Positions 30,151-38,039 of a DNA stretch of 64,000 nt are shown piece after piece. This DNA comes from Gaiellasilicea sp963763755 (GTDB taxonomy: Bacteria; Actinomycetota; Thermoleophilia; Gaiellales; Gaiellaceae), in assembly GCA_963763755.1 (NCBI GenBank), contig CAVXQE010000002.1, positions 1 through 64,000 on the forward strand. The letters run 5' to 3'. Numbering within the stretch: the stretch's first letter is position 1; each line of letters opens with the position of its first letter. The translations under genes were made by a program, and so were the position numbers. The notes beneath the pieces are model-generated. The model had not been told where the DNA came from and searched no databases. It saw nothing but the letters and a program-made list of their open reading frames with translations.

Positions 30151-31380
30151 TCAGCCGGCTGAGGCCAGGGCCGTCGCGAACCGGTCCTGCGCGACCCTCG
30201 CCCAGTAGCTCGAGATCGGCCGGCCGTTCTGGAGGATCGAAAAGGCGTACCGGTCGCGAACGAAGCCCGAGAGGGCGGAGGCTGTGCGCGTCGTCCCCGT
30301 CTTCGCGATCACCTGTCCGCGCGCCGGCCTCGAGCCGAGCCGATCCGCCAGAGTCCCGTCCACGCCTGCCACCGCCAGCGACTGCAGGAACGCGTCGTGC
30401 ACGTCGGCCTCGGCAAGACCTGCCTCGAGGAGTGCGACCACGGCGGTCGCGGTCAGCCGGTCGAGACTCGACAGGCCAGACCCGTCGGCGAGCCGCACGC
30501 CGGCAAGCGGGACTCCGGCAGCCGCGAGAGCGTCCCGCACCACGCGCACTCCCGCCGCCGTCGACCCCCGCCCGCCGTAGACCGCCCCGAGCTCCTTCAC
30601 GAGCATCTCGGCTGTGTAGTTGTCACTCTCGCGGCCCATGAAGCGCACGATGTCGGCCAGCGGCTCGGAGACATCCTGCGCAAGTGGGAGGCCGGCCAGC
30701 GTGAGGACACCCGACCGCGTGCGCTTTGTGACCGTGATGCCGGCGCGCTCCAAGGTTTGCCGGAAGAGTGACCCGGCTGCGAGCGCCGGATTCGCGGACG
30801 TGTGACCGCGATAGCGTCCGCGGTCGACGACGAGCGCCGACAGCGGCGGCGACTCGTAGATGTAGAAACCGGGCTTCCAGCCCGGCCCGACCCGGACGGC
30901 ATCGAACCACGACTCGTCTGCGATCACCGCACCGTCGACCCGGTGGATGCCCCACGCGGCGACGTCGGTCGCGAGCGCGGTGAGATCATCGGGCCCGAGA
31001 GTGGGGTCGCCGTACCCGCGCAGCCACAGATCGCCGTGCCAGACGTCGCCGACGAGCGTGCCGCGGCCCACTATCTCGGTGTGGAACCGGTAGCCAGGCC
31101 CGAGCTGGGAGAGAGCCGCGTACGCCACCGGCAGCTTCTGGTTCGAGGCAGGCACGAGCGCGAGCTCCGGATTGCGGGAGTAGACGACGGCGCCGGTGCG
31201 GAGATCAACGGCGAGGGCTGCCGTGCGTGCCGGATCGACGTTCGGAACCGCGAGCGCACGGTCGAGGCGGCCGACGAGGGTGGAGTCGGCGCCCTGGGCC
31301 GGCGAGACGAGGACGAGGAGGATCAGGACGGCCGCGAGACATGGGCCGCAGACGCCCCGAAGATAGGCCCGGAGGCCCAT
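30151..31380 (-). CDS. dacB: D-alanyl-D-alanine carboxypeptidase/endopeptidase, PBP4 type (S13)
   Basis: A secreted class C penicillin-binding protein that trims or cuts peptidoglycan cross-links. The 409-residue product has a signal peptide (LAAVLILLVLVSPAQGA), the serine nucleophile in SNQK (about residue 80), the SDN motif in GRESDNYTAE (about 253) and KTGTT (about 359). The start at 31380 places the signal peptide correctly; GGAGAC lies upstream. It converges with ligA. Confidence 0.93.
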   Translation of the reverse strand: MGLRAYLRGVCGPCLAAVLILLVLVSPAQGADSTLVGRLDRALAVPNVDPARTAALAVDLRTGAVVYSRNPELALVPASNQKLPVAYAALSQLGPGYRFHTEIVGRGTLVGDVWHGDLWLRGYGDPTLGPDDLTALATDVAAWGIHRVDGAVIADESWFDAVRVGPGWKPGFYIYESPPLSALVVDRGRYRGHTSANPALAAGSLFRQTLERAGITVTKRTRSGVLTLAGLPLAQDVSEPLADIVRFMGRESDNYTAEMLVKELGAVYGGRGSTAAGVRVVRDALAAAGVPLAGVRLADGSGLSSLDRLTATAVVALLEAGLAEADVHDAFLQSLAVAGVDGTLADRLGSRPARGQVIAKTGTTRTASALSGFVRDRYAFSILQNGRPISSYWARVAQDRFATALASAG

Positions 31381-31416
31381 GTCTCCGTCTCCCCGGCGGC
31401 GGATACTGAAAGAGCT
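31381..31416. promoter_or_regulatory. 36-bp divergent start region, dacB / small coiled-coil gene
   Basis: GATACT (31402-31407) lies 9 nt before the + strand GTG; its complement AGTATC sits at the matching place for dacB, which additionally has a GGAG ribosome-binding site. Confidence 0.4.
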
Positions 31417-31728
31417 GTGGACGGCCGCCTCCCCGGAGTCCTGACCGAGATTCGGTCGCTTCTCGATGCGCCCGCGCGTGCGGAGCAGCCGCCGCGTGCC
31501 GTGGTCGAGGACACGCTGACGAACGGGTACGCCTACGCCCTCGCACTCGAGGGTGAGCGGCTGCGGACCGAGCGGCGACTCCGAACGCTCCTGCGCGCGG
31601 AGCCCGGTCCGAGCGCCCGCGTTCGCATGGAGGAGATCGCAGAGCTGACGAGGTCGCTCGCCGGCACCGACCGGGAGCTCGCGGGCCTCCGCGCTCTCCT
31701 TTCGACGCTGCGCGCACAGGCGCTCTAG
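31417..31728 (+). CDS. Small helical protein of unknown function
   Basis: Not recognised. A 103-residue reading frame from GTG 31417 (DGRLPGVLTEIRSLLDAPAR), rich in Leu/Arg/Glu with heptad-like spacing (YALALEGERLRTERRLRTLL, then a second helix ending in LRALLSTLRAQAL). No signal peptide or Cys. Support is indirect: it begins right where the dacB leader ends, occupies the whole gap up to a hairpin at 31758, and has the third-position GC bias of its neighbours. It could be a cytosolic coiled-coil protein. Confidence 0.55.
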   Translation: MDGRLPGVLTEIRSLLDAPARAEQPPRAVVEDTLTNGYAYALALEGERLRTERRLRTLLRAEPGPSARVRMEEIAELTRSLAGTDRELAGLRALLSTLRAQAL

Positions 31729-31757
31729 CTTCATCTCCACCTCTTCGGTTGGTGGCC

Positions 31758-31783
31758 CCGCGTTCCTGGCAGGCCAGGCGCGG
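31758..31783. terminator. Hairpin between the small helical gene and the response regulator
   Basis: CCGCG-TT-CCTGG-CAGG-CCAGG-CGCGG forms two stacked 5-bp stems with a two-base bulge and a four-base loop, exactly between two convergent stop codons. No U-tract follows. Confidence 0.5.
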
Positions 31784-31785
31784 AG

Positions 31786-32418
31786 CTAGACGATCCCGGA
31801 TCTCACGGCGTAGACGGCGGCCTGGATCCGGTTCTCGATCTGGAGCTTCATGAGGATGTTCGAGATGTGATTCTTGACCGTCTTCGGGCTGATGTGCAGC
31901 TCGCCGGCGATCATCCCGTTGTCCTTGCCGTTCGCGATCAGCTTCAGCACCTGGATCTCGCGGTCGGAGAGCTCGGCCCGGATCGTCGCGGCCGCCTCCG
32001 GAGCTGCCGTCGTGGCGCGGACGTGCTGGAGCACCTTGCCGGCGATATGCGGTGAGATCAGCGACTCCCCGACGGCGGCCGAGCGGATGCCGCTCATCAG
32101 ATCCTGGATCGAAGCGTCCTTGAGGAGGTAGCCGCAGGCGCCGGCGAGGATCGCATCCATCACGTCCTGCTCCTGATCCGAGATCGTGAGCACGATGACG
32201 CGGGTCAGCGGCGCGTCACGGCTGATGTGGCGCGTGGCCTCGACGCCGGTCATCCCCGGCATGTTGAGGTCCATCACGACGACGTCGGGCGCCGCGAGGC
32301 GGACGTGCTGCAACGCTTCCGCGCCGGTCGCCGCCTCGGCGACGATCTGCACGCCCTGTTCCTCGAGCAGGTTCCGAAGCCCCGTCCGAAAGAGGTCGTG
32401 GTCGTCGACGAGCAGCAC
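31786..32418 (-). CDS. NarL/LuxR-family response regulator
   Basis: A two-component response regulator: receiver domain with the acidic pair DD (residues 5-6), phospho-acceptor D50 (VVVMDLNMPG) and K in LLKDAS, then a LuxR-type HTH (LSDREIQVLKLIANG ... HISPKTVKNHISNILMKL). No histidine kinase is adjacent. The start is uncertain: GTG 32418 makes a receiver that begins abruptly at LLVDDH and lacks a Shine-Dalgarno site. An in-frame CTG at 32466 preceded by GGAGG with 5-nt spacing would add 16 residues ending in TIR, a more natural N-terminus. Confidence 0.92.
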   Translation of the reverse strand: MLLVDDHDLFRTGLRNLLEEQGVQIVAEAATGAEALQHVRLAAPDVVVMDLNMPGMTGVEATRHISRDAPLTRVIVLTISDQEQDVMDAILAGACGYLLKDASIQDLMSGIRSAAVGESLISPHIAGKVLQHVRATTAAPEAAATIRAELSDREIQVLKLIANGKDNGMIAGELHISPKTVKNHISNILMKLQIENRIQAAVYAVRSGIV

Positions 32419-32508
32419 GCGAATGGTCTGCTCTGGTGCGTCCTCGATCGGGGCGATGTCGGTCAGCGCTGCCTCCTGGACAGTGGCAGAGGGGGAGCCA
32501 GTTTATCG

Positions 32509-33555
32509 TTAGTGGATCGTGATCGTGATTGTCTGCCGGCCCCAGGCTCGCGCTTGCTGCAAGGTTGGGAACCAGAGATCGATCACGTTTCCGTGCACCG
32601 AACCGCCGGTGTCGGCTGCGATGCCCGTCCCGTAGCCCGGGATCGTCAGCCGTGTTCCGAGCGGGATCACGGAGGGGTCGACCGCGACGACGCCCGCAGC
32701 CGTCTGCATGCCGGTCGATGTGCGGCCTTGAATGGAGTATCCGGTGGAGCTGACGGTGATCGACCGCGGACCGCTTGTGGCGATCGAAGGAGGAGCGGAC
32801 GCCGGGGCGGCGACTGCGGTTACGAGTGTCTGCGAGGCGGGCGAGGGCGCTGCCGTCCGCTGCTCGGCCGTCCGTGCCTGGGCCTCGATCGCGGCGATGC
32901 GCGCGGCGTTCAGGCCCTGCTGATGCCGGAGGCCCGCCACGAAGCTGCGGCGCGTGGCGGCGGTCGCGGCGAGCCGGGCGACCCGCTGCTCGGCCGCGGC
33001 TGCGATGGCGTCCAGCTCCATCGCCTGTTCAGCGAGCCGGGCGGCGACGACGGCGAGCTGTGTCCGCGCGTCGCGTGCCTGTTCGATGATCCGGTTGTTC
33101 TGGCCCGCGACGCGGCTGAGGCTGTCGAGCCCGGCGAGTGCTTCGTCGAGGGACTCGGCGCTCAGCAGGAGCGCGAGCGGGTCGCCCTGATCCGGACGTT
33201 CGTAGAGCGCCCGAACGAGCACTGCGAGCTGGGACTCGGAGACGTGAACTGCGTCCTCGGCGATGTCGAGCTGCTTCGCCGTGGCGGCCCGGTCCTGCGC
33301 GACCTGCGACCGCCGGGCGGCGAGGGCATCGAGATCGCCTTGTGCGCGCCCGAGCTCGCTCTCGAGCGCATAGAGCTCGAGGGTCGCCGCGCTCGCGCGA
33401 GCGTCGAGCGAGCCGATGCCCGCACGCAACCCGGCAGCCTGCGAACGCGGGGCGGAGGTGTTCGCGGCGAGCGCGATCGGAACGGCCGCCAGCAAGGCAA
33501 AACCCGTCAAGACGGCCACGAGGCGCGCCGCGCCCCTCGTTGAATACGTCCCCAC
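32509..33555 (-). CDS. Secreted coiled-coil protein with C-terminal 3D domain
   Basis: A 348-residue exported protein. A signal peptide (LVAVLTGFALLAAVPIALA) precedes a long Ala/Glu/Arg-rich coiled coil (about residues 45-230), a Pro/Ala/Ser linker and a 3D domain: STGYSIQGRTSTGMQTAAGVVAVDP, PLGTRLTIPGYGTGIAADTGG and DLWF, with the three Asp that give the fold its name (VDP, ADTGG, IDLWF). 3D domains occur in lytic transglycosylase-like and germination-related wall enzymes. It is divergent from an NlpC/P60 gene of similar coiled-coil layout. GTG 33555 was chosen because it puts the signal peptide at the N-terminus. Confidence 0.85.
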   Translation of the reverse strand: MGTYSTRGAARLVAVLTGFALLAAVPIALAANTSAPRSQAAGLRAGIGSLDARASAATLELYALESELGRAQGDLDALAARRSQVAQDRAATAKQLDIAEDAVHVSESQLAVLVRALYERPDQGDPLALLLSAESLDEALAGLDSLSRVAGQNNRIIEQARDARTQLAVVAARLAEQAMELDAIAAAAEQRVARLAATAATRRSFVAGLRHQQGLNAARIAAIEAQARTAEQRTAAPSPASQTLVTAVAAPASAPPSIATSGPRSITVSSTGYSIQGRTSTGMQTAAGVVAVDPSVIPLGTRLTIPGYGTGIAADTGGSVHGNVIDLWFPTLQQARAWGRQTITITIH

Positions 33556-33651
33556 GAGGCCGCGGACCGTAGCAAGTTTGGCTGCCTGCCGTCGTTGTTT
33601 GTGATTCGGCGGCAGTGGGAAAAGCGGCCGTGTTTTTGGCTCATTTGGGCG

Positions 33652-33680
33652 TTGCGACCGTCCGAAGAGCCTGCTAGGGT
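33652..33680 (+). promoter_or_regulatory. Promoter for the NlpC/P60 gene
   Basis: TTGCGA (33652-33657), 17-bp spacer, TAGGGT (33675-33680). Start point near 33687, leaving a leader of about 26 nt before the GTG at 33713, too short for a riboswitch. Confidence 0.5.
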
Positions 33681-33712
33681 GCCCCACTTGTGACGGACCT
33701 GGCCCCCACGGG

Positions 33713-34864
33713 GTGTCTGGCGTGTTCGAGCGGAAGGCCCCTGTAATTCGTTCGAGCAGGCGAACGGCGCCGGCGCTCCTTACTGTTGTCACGGCGATTT
33801 TTGTGGCCGTAGCTTTGGCCTGCGTGAAAACGGCCTCCGCTGACCCGATCGGGGCGAAGCGCGCCGAGGCGCAGAACGTGCTCGCGCAGATCGATGCGAT
33901 CGACGGGCAGCTCGAGCAGGCGGTCGAGGCGTACAACCTCGCGAGCGTGAAGCTCCAGCGGATCCAGGGAGAGCTGAAGACGAACTCGCATCACCTGGTG
34001 ATTGCGCGCAAGAGCCTGAACCACGCCCAGACCCACCTCTCGGAGCGCCTCGTCGCGCTCTACAAGGGCGGCGACGAGGGCACCTCGCTCGAGGTGCTCC
34101 TCGGAGCCAGGTCGATCGACGACCTGCTGAACCGGATGGACGCCGTCGACCGCGTCTCCGCTCAGGACACACGCGTCCTGAGCGAGGTGAAGAGCTTCCG
34201 TGCCCAGGTCAGGCAACAGCGGGTGCGGCTCAAGCGGGCGAAGGCCGAACAGGTGCAAGTCGTCGCCGATCGCGCAGCCCAGCGGCAGTCGATCGAGGGA
34301 CAGCTTGCCGAGCGCAACCGGCTACTCGCCTCGATCAAGGATCAGATCGCGAGTCTCGAGGCAGCCGAGCGCCTCCGCCAGGAGCGCGCCGCCGCCGAGG
34401 CGCGGGCGCGGCTGTCGAGAGTGTCGGCGCAAGCACAGGACCAGTCCGTGCAGATCGCCGATTCTTTCTCGATCCCGGGCGACACCGGTGAGTTCGCGGC
34501 CGCACCCCCGTCACGCTACGGCGGGGTGGTCGGGATCGCGATGCAGTACCTGGGTGTTCCGTACGTCTGGGGCGGCGCGAGCCCGTCCGGCTTCGATTGC
34601 TCCGGCTTCGTCTCGTACGTCTATTCCCAGATGGGTGTGTCGCTCCCACACCATGCGGCCTCGCAGTTCAGCGCGGGCTCTCCCGTCTCGCGGGAAGCGC
34701 TCGAGCCCGGCGACCTCGTCTTCTTCAACGGGCTCGGCCACGTCGGCATCTACATCGGCGGTGGCCAGTTCGTCCACGCGCCGCACACCGGCGACGTCGT
34801 GAAGGTCTCCAGCCTCTCCGACTCCTGGTACGCCGCCACCTGGTTCGGCGCTCGACGGCTCTAG
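33713..34864 (+). CDS. Secreted coiled-coil NlpC/P60 peptidoglycan endopeptidase
   Basis: A cell-wall hydrolase cutting stem peptides, like RipA or CwlO. The 383-residue product has a signal peptide (LLTVVTAIFVAVALACVKTASA), a coiled-coil region (about residues 45-245) of the type that keeps such enzymes inactive until bound by an activator, and a C-terminal NlpC/P60 domain. The catalytic Cys is in DCSGFVSYVY (about 296), the His in GHVGIYIGGG (about 343), and a third polar residue in FVHAPHTG. The start may be GTG 33713 or the in-frame GTG 33722. Converges on the acyl-CoA synthetase gene. Confidence 0.92.
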   Translation: MSGVFERKAPVIRSSRRTAPALLTVVTAIFVAVALACVKTASADPIGAKRAEAQNVLAQIDAIDGQLEQAVEAYNLASVKLQRIQGELKTNSHHLVIARKSLNHAQTHLSERLVALYKGGDEGTSLEVLLGARSIDDLLNRMDAVDRVSAQDTRVLSEVKSFRAQVRQQRVRLKRAKAEQVQVVADRAAQRQSIEGQLAERNRLLASIKDQIASLEAAERLRQERAAAEARARLSRVSAQAQDQSVQIADSFSIPGDTGEFAAAPPSRYGGVVGIAMQYLGVPYVWGGASPSGFDCSGFVSYVYSQMGVSLPHHAASQFSAGSPVSREALEPGDLVFFNGLGHVGIYIGGGQFVHAPHTGDVVKVSSLSDSWYAATWFGARRL

Positions 34865-34871
34865 AACTGCT

Positions 34872-36672
34872 CTAGATCCCGGCGGCCTGATTCAGCGTCT
34901 CGCCGGCGTAGAGCTCGTCGAGCTCCCCGCCGAAGTGCTTCGTCACGACTCGGCGCTTCAGCTTCAGCGTCGGCGTGAGCTCGTCGTCGTCCATGGTGAA
35001 GTCGCGCGGAAGGATCGTGAAGCGCTTGATCTGCTCGTAGCGCGAACGCTCGGCGTTGACAGCGTCGACGACACCCTGAATGAGCTCGCGCACCTGTTGC
35101 TCCTCGACGAGGCGTTCCATCTCGACAGGAAGCCCGCGCTGCGGCGGCCCACGCGGGCAGCGCCTCTGGATCGAGCGTGATCAGTGCGGCGATGTACGGC
35201 TGCCGGTCACCGACGACCATCGCCTGTGAGATGTACTTCGAAGTCTTGAGGTCGTTCTCGAGGTTCTGTGGCGCGACGTTCTTGCCGCCGGCGGTGACGA
35301 TGATGTCCTTCTTCCGGTCGGTGATCCTGATGAAGCCGTCCGCGTCGATCTCGGCGATGTCGCCGCTGCGAAGCCAACCGTCGGGGCCGAGCACCTCAGC
35401 TGTTGCCTCGGGCTCCTTGAAGTAGCCCTGGAAGACCGTCTCGCTGCGGATCAGCAGCTCTCCGTCCTCTGCCAGCTTGATCTCCGTGCCTGGCAGTGGC
35501 CGGCCGACCGTGCCGAAACGATAGGCCTCGTGCGTGTTCGTCGATGCGGCGGTCGTGCACTCGGTCAGGCCGTAGCCCTCGACCAGGAGGATGTCGATCG
35601 CGTGGAAGAACTCTGCGATCTCGGCCGAGAGCGGCGCGCCGCCGGAGATCGCCAGCCGCAGCCTGCCCCCGAGCCGCTCCTTGACCTTCTTGTAGACGAG
35701 CTTGTCTGCGAGCTGGTGCTGAAGCGCGAGCGAGCGCGGAACCGGCTTCCCTGCTCTGCGGAGCACGCTCACCCGGCGGCCGACGCCGAGCGCCCAGTCG
35801 ATCAGCTTTCGCTTCACGCCGGTCTCCGCGTCGAACTTCGCGACGACGCCCGAGTGCACCTTCTCGTAGACGCGCGGCACGCTCGGGAAGACGGTCGGCT
35901 TCACGGCAGGCAGCGCCGTCGCCGCCTGCAGCGGATCCGGAAGGAACGCGATCGCGTAGCCGACGTAGGCGCCGGAGAGGTGCATCAGGCGGCCGAAGTT
36001 GTGCGCGAGCGGGAGGTAGAGGAGCATCGTGTCCTCCGGCCCGGTGAAGCTCGGCAGGTCGTCGACGACGGCGACCATCGCGTAGTAGTTGAGGTGCGAG
36101 ATCATGCAGCCCTTGGGCGGCCCGGTCGTCCCGGACGTGTAGATGTAGGTGAAGAGGTCGTTCTCCTCGATCGCCTCGCGGGCTTCGCGGAGCGCGTCGG
36201 GGTGCTCGGCCGCGTAGGCGCGGCCGCTGGCGGCGAGGTCGTCCAGGTCGGCGAAGGTGAGCACGTGCTGAAGCCGGGAGATTTCGCCGCGCACCTCCTC
36301 GACCTTCGCGCGCTGGGTGTCGTCCTCGCAGAGGACGCCGACGGATTCCGAGTGCTCGAGGATGTAGCCCGCGTCCTTGGGCGAGCTGTTCGCGTAGATG
36401 GCCGCGCCGATCGCCCCGATCGAGCCGAGCGCGAAGTCGAAGAGCGACCACTCGACCCTGCTCGTGGCGAGGATCGAGAATGCGTCGCCCTTTCGGACGC
36501 CGAGCGCGAGCAGTCCGTTCGCGTAGCCCTCGACACGCTCGTTCGCCTCGGCCCACGAGAGCGGGTTCCAGTCGTCTCCGTCCTGGATCAAATACGCAGG
36601 TGTCTGGCGGTCGGCCGCGATCGCGTCGCGCCACAGCCGCTCGATCGTCCGCTTCTCGCTCACGCTCCGCAC
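34872..36672 (-). CDS. Long-chain fatty acid-CoA ligase (one frameshift)
   Basis: An AMP-forming acyl-CoA synthetase of the FadD15 type, activating long-chain fatty acids for degradation or lipid synthesis. The P-loop-like YIYTSGTTGPPKG, the VEGYGLTE core and the adenylate-binding GWLRSGDIAEIDADGFIRITD plus DRKKDIIVTAGGKNVAPQ are intact. Near 35140 a one-base shift breaks the frame; the continuation MERLVEEQQVRELIQGVVDA ... LKRRVVTKHFGGELDELYAG in the next frame is the expected C-terminal lid with its catalytic Lys region. The true start may be GTG 36663, 7-8 nt after a TAAAGT hexamer. Confidence 0.92.
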
Positions 36673-36738
36673 TTTAGGCAGAAGGAACGCTGTGGGGAAG
36701 GGCGAATCGGTTCGGTCCCTCTATATTTGCAGGTGAAC

Positions 36739-37605
36739 ATGCGCACGACATGGAATGGCTCGATCAGCTTCGGACTCGTCTCGATCCCGGTGGGCCTCGC
36801 CCCGGCGACGAAGCCTGCCGCGCGATCGTCTGACGTGTCCTTCCGGATGCTGCACCGCGAGTGCGGCACGCCGATCAAGCAGAAGCGCTACTGCCCGGTG
36901 CACGAGCGCGATCTCGAGCCCGACGAGATCGTCAAGGGCTGGGAGGTCGCGAAGGGGCAGTTCGTGCTCGTGGAGGACGAGGAGCTCGAGGCGCTGACCT
37001 CGAGCGACGATTCGCGCGCGATCGAGATCTCTCGCTTCGTCGACGCGAGCCAGGTCGATCCGATCTTCTTCGATCGCACATACTTCCTGGTTCCGGCCGA
37101 GGCGCCCGCTGCGCGGCGGCCGTACGTGCTGCTGCTGAACGCGATGCGCGAGACCGGGATGGCTGCGATGGGCCGGTTTGTCCAGCAGGGCCGCGAGAAG
37201 CTCTGCCTGATCCGGCCGAAGGGAGACGCGCTCGCGCTGGAGACGCTCTTCCTGTCAGCGGACGTGTACTCGCAGGCGGAGATCGAGGAGGCGGTGGAGG
37301 AGACGACTCTGAAGCAGCCCGAGCTCGCGCTCGCCCAGCAGGTGATCGAGAGCCTCTCCGGCGATTTCGACGCCTCGGAGCTCCAGAGCGACTACCGTCG
37401 CGACCTGAAGGCGCTGCTCGAAGCGAAGCGCGCGGGCGAGGAGATCACCGCCCCCGAGGAGCCGACCGAGGACGCGCCCGTGATCGACCTGATGGAGGCG
37501 CTCCGCCGCAGCGTCGAGGACGCGAAGCAGGCCAAGCAGCCTGCCGCTGCCAAGAAGGCGGCGCCCAAGAAGGCAGCTGCGCGGCGCAAGTCCGCGGCGC
37601 GCTAG
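36739..37605 (+). CDS. ku: Ku protein (bacterial NHEJ end-binding)
   Basis: Homodimeric ring that binds DNA double-strand ends and recruits LigD. The 288-residue product has the Ku core (TWNGSISFGLVSIPVGLAPA at the N-terminus, YCPVHERDLEPDEIVKGWE, FFDRTYFLVP, RPYVLLLNAM) and a C-terminal tail rich in Lys/Ala (AKKAAPKKAAARRKSAAR), a feature of Ku proteins that interact non-specifically with DNA. No ligD is adjacent. TATATT at 36722-36727 could be the -10; GTG 36733 is an alternative start two codons earlier. Confidence 0.95.
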   Translation: MRTTWNGSISFGLVSIPVGLAPATKPAARSSDVSFRMLHRECGTPIKQKRYCPVHERDLEPDEIVKGWEVAKGQFVLVEDEELEALTSSDDSRAIEISRFVDASQVDPIFFDRTYFLVPAEAPAARRPYVLLLNAMRETGMAAMGRFVQQGREKLCLIRPKGDALALETLFLSADVYSQAEIEEAVEETTLKQPELALAQQVIESLSGDFDASELQSDYRRDLKALLEAKRAGEEITAPEEPTEDAPVIDLMEALRRSVEDAKQAKQPAAAKKAAPKKAAARRKSAAR

Positions 37606-37624
37606 CGTTCGGCACTGATCTGGT

Positions 37625-37685
37625 GGCCGCGAAGCGGCCCTTCAGGGGTCTTGCGCGATCGGGATCCGCTCTGCGGATTCCGATC
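37625..37685. terminator. Tandem hairpins between ku and the small HTH gene
   Basis: GGCCGC-GAA-GCGGCC (37625-37639), then a 13-bp stem GATCGGGATCCGC / GCGGATTCCGATC with one G-U pair and a TCT loop (37657-37685). They lie between two convergent genes and can end transcription from both sides. Confidence 0.65.
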
Positions 37686-37696
37686 TGCGCGGCTGC

Positions 37697-37867
37697 TCAG
37701 TGCGTCTGGGGTAGTGCCCCGAGCGCTTGGAGCTGCGCCTGGAAGAGTGTCTTGTCGATCTTGCCCTGGTAGATCGGCACGCCTTCCTCGATGCAGACCC
37801 GGATCACTTCCTGCCGGTCGATGCCCAGCTCCTTGGAGAGCTCGTCCGGCGTCAGGTGATTTGCCAT
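37697..37867 (-). CDS. Small HTH-like protein of 56 residues
   Basis: Not recognised by name. From ATG 37867, with a strong GGAGG seven bases upstream, it encodes ANHLTPDELSKELGIDRQEV, then VIRVCIEEGVPIYQGKIDKT and LFQAQLQALG. LTPDELSKELGIDRQEVIRVC reads as a helix-turn-helix, and the remainder resembles the wing or C-helix of excisionase/MerR-like folds. It is preceded by a hairpin with a T-tract. Likely a nucleic-acid-binding regulator; target unknown. Confidence 0.7.
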   Translation of the reverse strand: MANHLTPDELSKELGIDRQEVIRVCIEEGVPIYQGKIDKTLFQAQLQALGALPQTH

Positions 37868-37897
37868 TCGTCTTCCTCCCATGGATTTCTGACAATG

Positions 37898-37951
37898 AAA
37901 AAGCCCGCTGGGCGCATGCAGTTTCGTCTGCACGGTGCGCTCAGGCGGGCT
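37898..37951 (-). ncRNA. Hairpin with U-tract upstream of the small HTH gene: attenuator or short RNA
   Basis: Read on the - strand, three stacked helices form: AGCCCGC with GCGGGCT, GCGCA-type with TGCGC, and TGCAG with CTGCA around a six-base loop. The outer helix runs straight into TTTTT (37902-37898), the form of an intrinsic terminator. The ATG of the 56-residue gene is 31 nt further on and no gene lies upstream on this strand, so the terminator must act on a leader transcript. An attenuated leader or a discrete small RNA would fit. Confidence 0.5.
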
Positions 37952-38039
37952 CGAACATCGCTCGCTCGTCTTTTGTCGCGGGAATCAACGGGCCCGCGCC
38001 CCCACAATCGACATAGTCATCGGAGGATACTCTGCCCGC

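Noticed and set aside
33556..33712. c-di-AMP (ydaO-type) riboswitch between the two wall-enzyme genes, common upstream of actinobacterial hydrolases
   Set aside because: The + strand leader is only about 26 nt and I could not find the conserved ydaO cores on either strand.
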